In this document: piece by piece, positions 36,221 through 43,919 of the stretch
Layout: each line of letters opens with the position of its first letter
How positions within the stretch are numbered: the first letter of the stretch is position 1
From: an uncultured Alteromonadaceae bacterium
GTDB lineage: Bacteria > Pseudomonadota > Gammaproteobacteria > Enterobacterales > Alteromonadaceae
Length of the DNA: 64,000 nt
Direction of reading: 5' to 3'
NCBI GenBank assembly: GCA_938085045.1
Contig: CALKGI010000035.1
Location: 1-64,000, forward strand
Made by a program: the position numbers and the translations under genes
Notes under the pieces: model-generated
Seen by the model: only the letters and a program-made list of their open reading frames with translations
Database searches by the model: none
Told to the model about the DNA's origin: nothing

Positions 36221-36254
36221 TGCCACGACACTCAGTTAAACCTTGTGCGTGGCA
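36221..36254 (-). terminator. Terminator of the M48 peptidase gene
   Basis: TGCCACG.CAC at 36221 pairs with GTG.GTGGCA ending at 36254. On the minus strand the stem is followed by GTGTTTTTTGG, a proper U-rich tail. Confidence 0.6.
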
Positions 36255-36278
36255 TGTTTATATTGAGTCAAATAACCT

Positions 36279-37088
36279 TTAACGATGACAATTGGGCTTT
36301 TGACCACTTTGTTTGGCAGTGCTATACAGTTGTTCAGCCCCAGCCATATGCTCGCGCAGGCCATTTATTCGGGTTTCATTAGAAGGGTGAGTCGATAGCA
36401 ACTCTGGTTGTTGCTTACCACCAGCGGCTTTGCCCATCGCCTGCCATAAACTAACACTGGCTTGTGGGTTAAATCCGGCTTTGGCCATTAATTCAAGCCC
36501 AATTCGGTCAGACTCGCTTTCTTGGCGACGGTTAAATGGCAAAGCAATGCCATATTGAGCACCTAACCCAAGGCCTTGCATCCACAATTGTTTGTTTTCA
36601 GCTTCAGCTAAATCAAAAGCGCCGCTGGCCATTTGCAAACCGACATTAGTCAGTTGCTGACGCGACAAACGTTCATTCGAATGATTAGCTAAAACATGCC
36701 CTACCTCGTGGCCCAGCACAGCAGCAAGTTGCTCAGGGGTGTTGGCGACTTCAAGTAAGCCGGTATAAACCCCTATGTGTCCGCCGGGTAATGCAAACGC
36801 ATTGACTTGCTTTGGCGCGTCAAATACCACAACTTCCCACTCAGTTTGACCATATTTGGCATCAACCTTGGCAGTAATCGCATTGGCCACACAATTGACA
36901 TAATTTAAGGTGGGTTTGTCTTTAACTGTTTTTTGTTGCTTTTTCATTTCGGCAAAAGACTGGGTGCCTAGCTTGCTCATATCGGCGTTTGAATACATCA
37001 ATGCCTGAGTGCGACCCGTTGGACTTTTGGTTACTTGACAGCCCGTTGACACACACAGTGCCAGAGCCAAAACGGCCAGTTTTTTCAT
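36279..37088 (-). CDS. M48-family zinc metallopeptidase lipoprotein
   Basis: 269 residues. Lipobox STGC with Cys17. The zinc site is complete: HEVGH (residues 127-131) in AAVLGHEVGHVLANHSNERL, and the third ligand Glu in QESESDRIGLELMAKAGF. The family includes BepA/LoiP/YcaL-type periplasmic proteases that degrade misassembled outer-membrane proteins. Single gene with own terminator. The overlapping sequence beyond the signal is typical in length for LoiP-like members. Confidence 0.9.
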   Translation of the reverse strand: MKKLAVLALALCVSTGCQVTKSPTGRTQALMYSNADMSKLGTQSFAEMKKQQKTVKDKPTLNYVNCVANAITAKVDAKYGQTEWEVVVFDAPKQVNAFALPGGHIGVYTGLLEVANTPEQLAAVLGHEVGHVLANHSNERLSRQQLTNVGLQMASGAFDLAEAENKQLWMQGLGLGAQYGIALPFNRRQESESDRIGLELMAKAGFNPQASVSLWQAMGKAAGGKQQPELLSTHPSNETRINGLREHMAGAEQLYSTAKQSGQKPNCHR

Positions 37089-37180
37089 TGATAATATCCT
37101 GTTAAATGAATTTTCGGATACTATACATTGACAGTTGTATAGCGCAAGGGTTGGGCTTAATTCGTGACAGATATATCAGT

Positions 37181-38482
37181 TTAAGCACGTGCCAACAACT
37201 TACGCACGAAAGGCTTTATTGTCAGCGCCACATTGAAATTTAGAATGCGCATTCCTGGCCAAAAAAATATACTTTCTGGGTGTATGGCCATCAGTCCTTT
37301 TTTGCCTTTGAGTAAACGTACCTGTCCGTTTTCAGTGAAATCAATAAATTGCTCATGCCCCAGCTGCTCGGGCAATTGGCCGTCGAAATGGGCTGAAAAA
37401 TTAAGCCTAAAATGTTGATAACGCCGCTGGCGTGCTTCAGCCAAAGGGTCAAATGTAGCCGGGAGCATAAACGATCGCGCAATTAACGTTTTGAAATTTT
37501 CATAGCGTGAAGCACCGAGATTGGCTTTGCTCACATAAGGGAAGAAAAACAACAACCGTTTGCGGTCAATGTTTACTAGAGCTTGCTCTATTTCCCACGA
37601 TAACCCCTCTGACTGCCCAACGATAATAAGGACCGCAGCCGAGCGTTGCATCAGATATTCCACCGCTTGTTGCCAATGACTGTTTGCCACGTATAAACGG
37701 GCGGCCCCACTGTAACCAATTTCATCACCCGGATGACCTATGGTTATCACCGGGCCTATGGTCTTCAAAGCCCCCGCCAGAAGCTCTTCGTAGCGATATT
37801 GCCCTTGATTAAAAGGCCGTGGGTCAATCAATGCCTCATCTTCAAATGATCTAAGAATTAACACCGGCGCATGTTTGTTTTGCAGTACTATCGGTCGACC
37901 GTCACAAGCACTCATCCGCCTACCATGCACTCTCGTTTTCTGACCTAAGCTGCCACAATAAAGTGAAAATATCGGCCCAGCAAACACCAACCCTAAAAAA
38001 ACTGACCAATAAGCAGAAAAAACCTCATTTAGGTCCAATATGGATATAATGAATGTGGCTAAGCCAACCAAAAACATCACAGGCCCTATCATATTAAGTA
38101 CGACCAATATGTCGCCTAAGCGTTTCATAAAATAACCAAGAACTGGCTTTGGGCGCGGTGGCGTTTCAAAAGAAAACGGCAGTGCCTCGTTACTGCGGTT
38201 ATCTTGTTCATCTGGCATAACCGCTTTAATTTTTACACCTTTATAGACTGCCCGACGATGGACTGCGATTGTTAAAAACCCGATAAACAACGGAGCAACG
38301 AAACCGCCCTCGGCTCCCCCAGGGCGAAAAAAATCGTAAACCCCTAACAGCGTAAAAAGTGGCATCAGAAAAAACGCTAGCACATAAAAAATAAGATGAG
38401 ATAACCAACCGCCCGGTCTGGCAGGGAAATAAAGTAATAAACAACGTCTCAGTAACGATCGACGCGGTACAGGTGGGTTCAT
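37181..38482 (-). CDS. Membrane protein with TIR/Rossmann-like cytoplasmic domain
   Basis: 433 residues. Four membrane helices lie in the first ~210 residues (HLIFYVLAFFLMPLFTLLGV, then FVAPLFIGFLTIAV, VVLNMIGPVMFLVGLATFII, WSVFLGLVFAGPIFSLYC). The following soluble domain (PVLILRSFEDEALIDPR, GPVITIGHPGDEIGYSGAARLYV, AAVLIIVGQSEGLSWEIEQAL) matches a recurrent bacterial membrane-protein pattern with a Rossmann/TIR-like layout, including the Glu in WEIEQAL. The biochemical role is unknown. Confidence 0.65.
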   Translation of the reverse strand: MNPPVPRRSLLRRCLLLYFPARPGGWLSHLIFYVLAFFLMPLFTLLGVYDFFRPGGAEGGFVAPLFIGFLTIAVHRRAVYKGVKIKAVMPDEQDNRSNEALPFSFETPPRPKPVLGYFMKRLGDILVVLNMIGPVMFLVGLATFIISILDLNEVFSAYWSVFLGLVFAGPIFSLYCGSLGQKTRVHGRRMSACDGRPIVLQNKHAPVLILRSFEDEALIDPRPFNQGQYRYEELLAGALKTIGPVITIGHPGDEIGYSGAARLYVANSHWQQAVEYLMQRSAAVLIIVGQSEGLSWEIEQALVNIDRKRLLFFFPYVSKANLGASRYENFKTLIARSFMLPATFDPLAEARQRRYQHFRLNFSAHFDGQLPEQLGHEQFIDFTENGQVRLLKGKKGLMAIHPESIFFWPGMRILNFNVALTIKPFVRKLLARA

Positions 38483-38576
38483 GGAATAACTCAGTTGTTG
38501 TGATTAAATGTCGTTATTAATACAAGCGTAGAACCTAGTGCAGGATGAAACAAGCGACTGTTCTAGCGTTACAACC

Positions 38577-39926
38577 CTAAAAATATTCGTTTATATCCCA
38601 TGCCGTCAACAACGATTCGGCCGCATGGCAGGTGTAATAAAGCGCTCTGGTGTGCACTTGGTTTTCTCTTGAACCCCCAATTAAATCACACAATTTATAG
38701 GCCACTTTCGGCGCATAATTTTCGATATATAAATTCAGGCTTTTGGCTTTGGTGTGTTTTCCACTTTTTATTTCTATTGGAATGATATCGCCCAATGCAT
38801 TGGCGATCAAAAACTCCAACTCAGCCGTATTACCGCTTTGCCAAGCATACGTAGACGACACGCCCGCAGCCAAAAATTCGTTTTGAGCAAAATTCTCAGC
38901 CATATATCCTTTATAAGCGACCGACTGCCCAATAATTTGCGGATAAGCAAAACCCATCAGCGCATGTAATATACCCACATCAAGAATAAACAATTTAAAT
39001 CGGCTATCCTGCTCATTGGCGCCGAGCGGTGTTATCGGTTTTCCATCTATTATTTTCGCTTTACTGACCAGATGAGTGCTAACCAAATAATCTATCAAGG
39101 TTTGAAAATCTCGATAGCGGTTTTTGCCCTGAATAATTTGATTGAACTTAAACCGTTTTACGCTGGTATCTACCGACTGGCTCAATTGTTTGGGAATATT
39201 TCTGAAAACCGCTTCGAGTTGCGCTGCAAGAAATTTATTTTTGGCATCATATTTACCAAAGTCGCGGATATAACCGGTGATCAAATCATTTTGAATTTTT
39301 CTGACTTGCCGGGTTTTTTGGATGATGGGCGCAGGGCTTGTGAACCACTTTTTAACCACCGCAGGCATACCACCAACAAATAGATATTGGCGATACAGCT
39401 CTGTGAGTTTTTCGTGCACCACATCATTTCTGACTTGTTGTTCAAACGCTTTTGCCAACGGCCTATTGCCCGAGGCAAGCACGAATTCAAAAAATGACAT
39501 TGGGTGTAACGTCAGCTCATATGCCTGTCCTACCGGATAACGCTCAATCAAGCCAATATTCGAACCCGATGCGCACAAGTAAACATCAGGCCTTTGTTCT
39601 TTAAAGTATTTGAGGCTGTTTAGCGCCTCTGGGCATAAACCAATTTCATCGAAAAATAACAAATCAGTTGCTGGGTTAAAGTCTTTTGCGGCAAATACTG
39701 CAATACGCTCAAGTATTTCATCGGCTCTTATCGAATCTTTAAACAAATTCGCAGCGGCTATGGTGTCTTCAAAATTGATTTTAAACACTTTATCAAAATG
39801 ATTGGCACCAAACAGATGCTCAATTAAATAAGACTTACCCACCTGACGCGCACCATCAAGCATGATGGGTTGCCTGTCAGGCGAGGCTTTCCATTGAACT
39901 AAAGTGTCAAGTAGAGCTCGCTTCAT
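38577..39926 (-). CDS. DUF4143-family AAA ATPase, copy B
   Basis: 449 residues. P-loop MLDGARQVGKSYLI, Walker B DLLFFDEIGLCPEA and the DUF4143 C-terminus with NTAELEFLIAN followed by IPIEIKSG. It is clearly paralogous to copy A at 14148-15458 along its full length. The ATG has no strong binding site. Upstream (39993-40112) is a four-motif array of the same type as before copy A, ending 66 bp from the start codon. It probably acts in the cytoplasm on DNA or protein; the partner is unknown. Confidence 0.88.
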   Translation of the reverse strand: MKRALLDTLVQWKASPDRQPIMLDGARQVGKSYLIEHLFGANHFDKVFKINFEDTIAAANLFKDSIRADEILERIAVFAAKDFNPATDLLFFDEIGLCPEALNSLKYFKEQRPDVYLCASGSNIGLIERYPVGQAYELTLHPMSFFEFVLASGNRPLAKAFEQQVRNDVVHEKLTELYRQYLFVGGMPAVVKKWFTSPAPIIQKTRQVRKIQNDLITGYIRDFGKYDAKNKFLAAQLEAVFRNIPKQLSQSVDTSVKRFKFNQIIQGKNRYRDFQTLIDYLVSTHLVSKAKIIDGKPITPLGANEQDSRFKLFILDVGILHALMGFAYPQIIGQSVAYKGYMAENFAQNEFLAAGVSSTYAWQSGNTAELEFLIANALGDIIPIEIKSGKHTKAKSLNLYIENYAPKVAYKLCDLIGGSRENQVHTRALYYTCHAAESLLTAWDINEYF

Positions 39927-39992
39927 CGGTTTTATCCATAACTCACAAAGTAAATAAAATTGCAGTCAATAATCCCAACTATAAAACACAAA

Positions 39993-40112
39993 CCCACTTT
40001 TGGATAGGAATAATTCTTACAAAAACCCACTTTTGGATAGGAATAACCCTTGAAAAACCCCACTTTTTGACAGGAATAATTCTTACAAAAACCCACTTTT
40101 TGATAGGAATAA
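39993..40112 (+). repeat. Four 21-bp motifs at exact 33-bp period before the second DUF4143 gene
   Basis: The cores begin at 39993, 40026, 40059 and 40092 and read CCCACTTTT, G/T, GATAGGAATAA (third copy GACAGG). Three 12-bp spacers separate them; two are identical (TTCTTACAAAAA) and one is CCCTTGAAAAAC. Core and period match the array at 13996-14082. Relative to its gene the array is inverted: the ATPase reads leftward while the motif is oriented rightward. Confidence 0.88.
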
Positions 40113-40175
40113 ATAATAAAAGTGAATTCAAATTTTCATGAATGAAATGCAAGCTATGCGGATGTTTAAATCAAT

Positions 40176-41003
40176 TTATTCACGCAAAAAGTCATGTAAA
40201 ACGCCGTTTAGCAATTCGGGTTTTTCTCGGTGAATATAATGGGTGGCACCCGGGGCAACGAATAACTGGCTGTTGCTCAGCCCTTCATGCATTTGTAATG
40301 AATGAGGCAATGACACATCATAATGATCGCCAACAATAACCAAGGTCGGCACAGTTATCTTTTGCAAGTCTTTGACCGTAAGGTTGGGTGAGGTTGCCCA
40401 CATATGCGCCATTTCTTGCAAGTGTTTTTCGAAGTTAGATAAATCAGCATGGCCCAGCAAATAGCTTTTCAGAGAATTCCCAGGGAATTGTTCTGGATCG
40501 ATATCTTTGGGGTTATCCTCACTCCAAGAATAGTCACTCCACTGTGCAATCGCTTGTGGTGGATAGGCTTTGTAGTTAAACACCGCACCATGAATCATCA
40601 ATTTATCAACACGTTCAGGATGATAGTGAGCTGTAAGCAGTGCATTAATACCGCCATCGCTTTGACCAAATATATTGGCCTTTTTGATCTTTAAATGATC
40701 AAGCAATGCCACCACATCATCTGACATTAACTGATAACTGATTTGAACATCTGATGTACCACTGCGGCCCTGTTCACGCGAGTCCAGCGCTATCACCTGA
40801 TAGTACTTTGAAAAATAGGTGACTTGATTGTGCATATCATCGCGAGACATCAAGCCACTGTGTAGCATTACCAAAGGTTCGCCTTTACCCGTGACGGCAT
40901 AATCTAGCGTTACCCCATCTTTGGTTTTGAATGTGTCGGCCAAAGCCTCCGGGGCCATATGCAGCAATGCCAGCAGGCATACCGCTTTTGCGATTTTTAT
41001 CAT
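40176..41003 (-). CDS. Exported alpha/beta hydrolase
   Basis: 275 residues with a signal peptide (KAVCLLALLHMAPEALA). The nucleophile is S115 in IFGQSDGGIN; the HG-type oxyanion loop is VMLHSGLMS and the catalytic His is in GATHYIHREKP near residue 258. It belongs to the broad hydrolase/peroxidase/lyase superfamily, so the substrate cannot be named. Monocistronic, its stop lying next to the iteron array of the DUF4143 gene. Confidence 0.85.
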   Translation of the reverse strand: MIKIAKAVCLLALLHMAPEALADTFKTKDGVTLDYAVTGKGEPLVMLHSGLMSRDDMHNQVTYFSKYYQVIALDSREQGRSGTSDVQISYQLMSDDVVALLDHLKIKKANIFGQSDGGINALLTAHYHPERVDKLMIHGAVFNYKAYPPQAIAQWSDYSWSEDNPKDIDPEQFPGNSLKSYLLGHADLSNFEKHLQEMAHMWATSPNLTVKDLQKITVPTLVIVGDHYDVSLPHSLQMHEGLSNSQLFVAPGATHYIHREKPELLNGVLHDFLRE

Positions 41004-41134
41004 TACTCTAATCCTTTTATATAGCCGTAAAATTATACGGGCACTTTAACACGAACAATCGTTTCGAGTGTCAATAAAAATCTGGATAGACTAAACTGAA
41101 CGCAACAAAAAAAGCACTAAACACAAGGTAAATA

Positions 41135-42256
41135 ATGGACCGTAGACGATTTATCCAAAGCATTGGCGCAGCATTAGCCCTGACTTCATCGACAGGTTCA
41201 ATGGCAGGCTCACTCACAAACTCAACAAAACGACTGTACGTTGACGGTTTATCATTTGTGCCTGAGGACCATCAAGACGTTAAAGCTTCGCAAATAGATG
41301 CGTTTATTGCTGATATTTCAGAAATAGAACAAGTCAAACTGCCCGATGGCAGCACCAACTATAAACGCACATACAAAGCCTGCATGAAGAGCATTAAAGC
41401 ACAATCGGCCATCATGCAGGCCAACGCCGATATCTATCAAATAGCCAGCAAAGGCAGTGATATCGTCAAGGCGAAACAGGCTGACAAGTGCGCCGTATTT
41501 TTGCAAATTCAAGGCGCTGATTGCATCGAAGAAAACCTTAGTCAACTTGATGAGTTTCACGATTTGGGTTTAAGGGTTTTGCAGTTAACCCACCATTACG
41601 ACAATGTTTATGCTGGTGGTGCGCTGAGTCAGGGTAATCATGGTTTGACCAAAAAAGGCCTCACTTTAATTGACCTTCTCGAACAAAAAAAGATGCTCAT
41701 TGATTTATCACACAGCACTGTTGCCTCGGCCGAACAAACACTCAAGCGCGCCAAAGGGCCAATAGTTCAAACCCATGGCGCCGCCAGAGCCATCATCAAC
41801 AATGCTCGTTGCAGCCCAGATAACGTGATAAAAGGCATCGCCGACAGTGGCGGTGTATTTGGCGTATTTATGATGTCGTGGTGGCTTACTTATCAAAAAG
41901 TCCCTCGCGCAGAACACTATATTCATCACTTAAAACACATTAAAAACATCGCAGGTGCGCAAGCGGTTGCCATTGCCAACGACTATCCATTACGAGGCCA
42001 CAAAGCCGCACTTGGGGCTGGCAACAATAATAAAGTCGCCATTAAGGGTTACGACCAGTGGTGGCAAAGTTTGGGCAAAAAGGGGGTTTTGGGGTTTGAT
42101 CGTGATGTCAGTCATATCGTGATACCCGAACTCAATCACATAAAGCGTATGCGTTCAATTGAGTATTTATTGCAGCAGGCTCGGTTTACCAGCAGTGAAA
42201 TCGACCAAGTGATGGGGAAAAACTGGCAACGGGTATTGGTGGATGTATTGGGTTAA
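41135..42256 (+). CDS. M19 membrane-dipeptidase-like protein with altered metal site
   Basis: 373 residues. N-terminus MDRRRFIQSIGAALALT resembles a Tat-like twin-Arg signal. M19 renal-dipeptidase family members have DGHND near the start; here the equivalent is VDGLSFVP (residues 36-43), so both first metal ligands are gone. The bridging Glu of the EG motif is replaced in IQGADCIEE. Later motifs are present (IDLSHST near residue 190, QTHGAARAI). It may therefore be catalytically inactive or have a different activity. Convergent with the Ddl-like gene. Confidence 0.8.
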   Translation: MDRRRFIQSIGAALALTSSTGSMAGSLTNSTKRLYVDGLSFVPEDHQDVKASQIDAFIADISEIEQVKLPDGSTNYKRTYKACMKSIKAQSAIMQANADIYQIASKGSDIVKAKQADKCAVFLQIQGADCIEENLSQLDEFHDLGLRVLQLTHHYDNVYAGGALSQGNHGLTKKGLTLIDLLEQKKMLIDLSHSTVASAEQTLKRAKGPIVQTHGAARAIINNARCSPDNVIKGIADSGGVFGVFMMSWWLTYQKVPRAEHYIHHLKHIKNIAGAQAVAIANDYPLRGHKAALGAGNNNKVAIKGYDQWWQSLGKKGVLGFDRDVSHIVIPELNHIKRMRSIEYLLQQARFTSSEIDQVMGKNWQRVLVDVLG

Positions 42257-42285
42257 AGTCTCGCCTACAGTGCAAAGGTGAGACT
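42257..42285. terminator. Hairpin between the convergent M19-like and Ddl-like genes
   Basis: AGTCTCGCCT (42257-42266) pairs with AGGTGAGACT (42276-42285) through one G-T mismatch. It sits directly after the dipeptidase stop. There is no long T-tract, so it is a weak call. Confidence 0.4.
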
Positions 42286-42293
42286 CTCACATG

Positions 42294-43310
42294 TCAGAGC
42301 GCCTCACACAGTGTATCAGGGCGTTTTTGCCCCTCAAAGCGCTCTAATGCCAACAACAATAAACGATTGATTAGCGCAGAATAACAAATACCACTGGCTT
42401 GCCAAAGCCCAGGATACGCACTAGAAGTGGTGAAATCAGGAATGGTGTTAATTTTGTTTACAACTATCTCGTTGGTGCTGCTCAGCAAAAAGTCGACAGT
42501 CGCCACGCCCTTGCAAGACAATGCCTGACAGGCTTTTATTGCCAATTGTTGCATTTGGTTCTTGAGCTTTAACGGCACTTTGGCGGGTATTTGTACCGCA
42601 GTGCCTTTTTCGTTGGTGAAGTGAGCATGGCTAGAGAAAAGCTTGTTATTGCTAAGTGTTTCGCCCGGTACTGATGCCGATGGATGACGATTACCCAACA
42701 CGGCGCACTCAAGTGTTCTACTTTGAATATATTGCTCAATCAGCAGCTGCTCATCATGACCAAAGACAGCAGTTGCTGCCTGTTCATATTGCTGCGAGTT
42801 AGCGACTTTCACAGGATTTACGCTCGAGCCTGTTTTGCCAGACTTGACCACAAACTCACTACCCAATGATGCAGCAACACTTTGATAGGTCGGTAGGTTT
42901 TCATTTGCTTGTAATGCAATAAAGGCAGGAGTGGGAATATTGGCTTCACGGAGTTTGCGTTTCATCACAGCTTTGTCGAGCGTCACAGCCGAGCCAACAA
43001 AAGGGATAGTAGATAGATTAAGTAAACCTTGAACTGCGCCATCTTGGGACAATAACGCATGGGGAATTGGAAAAATAACGTCAATGTTGTCATTAAAATC
43101 TGTAGCGGTGAGTAACGTTAACGGACCTTTGCTTTGTGCATCAATACTGTCGTATAAACGCCACTCGCCTGTATTATCAATGCCTATCAAAATTGGCCGA
43201 TATTTTTTGCGGTCAATAGCCCCAACAACATCGCGTACGGCTTGCCAACAAACTTCACTATTGACCGATTGGCCACCAAACAAAATGCCAACTGTTTTTT
43301 TCTTGCTCAT
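42294..43310 (-). CDS. D-alanine-D-alanine ligase-like ATP-grasp protein, probably degenerate
   Basis: 338 residues from the ATG at 43310 (CAGGAGCCGTATT upstream; the frame is open to 43355). The fold is that of Ddl: GILFGGQSVNSEV at the start, QGLLNLSTIPFVGS, FVVKSGKTGSSVNPVKV and GVATVDFLLSS. The magnesium-binding Glu of the usual NEINT motif is Lys286 here (VNKINTIP), and the HGxxGEDG segment reads PHALLSQDG. Both suggest lost or changed ligase activity. It faces the M19-like gene, whose metal site is also damaged. Confidence 0.8.
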   Translation of the reverse strand: MSKKKTVGILFGGQSVNSEVCWQAVRDVVGAIDRKKYRPILIGIDNTGEWRLYDSIDAQSKGPLTLLTATDFNDNIDVIFPIPHALLSQDGAVQGLLNLSTIPFVGSAVTLDKAVMKRKLREANIPTPAFIALQANENLPTYQSVAASLGSEFVVKSGKTGSSVNPVKVANSQQYEQAATAVFGHDEQLLIEQYIQSRTLECAVLGNRHPSASVPGETLSNNKLFSSHAHFTNEKGTAVQIPAKVPLKLKNQMQQLAIKACQALSCKGVATVDFLLSSTNEIVVNKINTIPDFTTSSAYPGLWQASGICYSALINRLLLLALERFEGQKRPDTLCEAL

Positions 43311-43919
43311 AATACGGCTCCTGACTTCATCGGGTTGCCCTTTGGGTCGCGACAACCATTTACGAATGCTTATTAAACATGATCAATATGACCATTACCG
43401 CGATGAAAAAAGGCAATACACTGACCAAATGTGGCGAAATTATGGCAAACACATTTCATTTGGCTTTTAACCGTTTTAAGAAGGTAAATTTGGGTGTTTA
43501 AAGGCGGGGGTCTTGGTATTTATCAAGGCCTTACGTTTCTATCAATGCCTATATACAGAACAATCAAAATAAGTGAATGAAGGCTAACAATCACTGCAAC
43601 TTATGCTCCCAGAAATTAAGTTGGCCAAATTTCATCCATTCATAGACCCAAGTCCTTATAATCACGCTATCAGTCCTCAGATCACTTTTTTCAGTCACAA
43701 AACCACTGGTACGAATAACCAAACTCCATTAGAATTATCATGCTTGTTTTGGATACAAACGCCGTAGCCATCTCAGCGGTAACAAAAGGAATTTCCCGAT
43801 GTTGATGCAACTTCAACCGGGTGAATATTTGATAAAAACACACTGTTTTTATCGTTATTAGCGATTGGCTTGATTAGACCGGCCAGTATTATTGTTTAGT
43901 TATAAAGGAAGACACCTTC
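43311..43919. other. Intergenic region (609 bp) before the PKD-protein gene
   Basis: No gene is supported; a 128-codon frame at 43084-43470 is a shadow of the Ddl-like gene. Apart from the perfect inverted repeat at 43831-43853 nothing structured was seen. Presumably it contains the two divergent promoters. Confidence 0.45.
43831..43853. promoter_or_regulatory. Perfect inverted repeat upstream of the PKD-protein gene, possible operator
   Basis: GATAAAAACA (43831-43840) and TGTTTTTATC (43844-43853) are fully complementary around CAC. It lies 67 bp before the ATG, so it could be a repressor/activator site or a leader hairpin. Confidence 0.4.

Noticed and set aside
39993-40112. CRISPR array
   Set aside because: Spacers are 12 bp and partly identical, the repeat is 21 bp and no cas genes are near. 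A binding array is a better fit.
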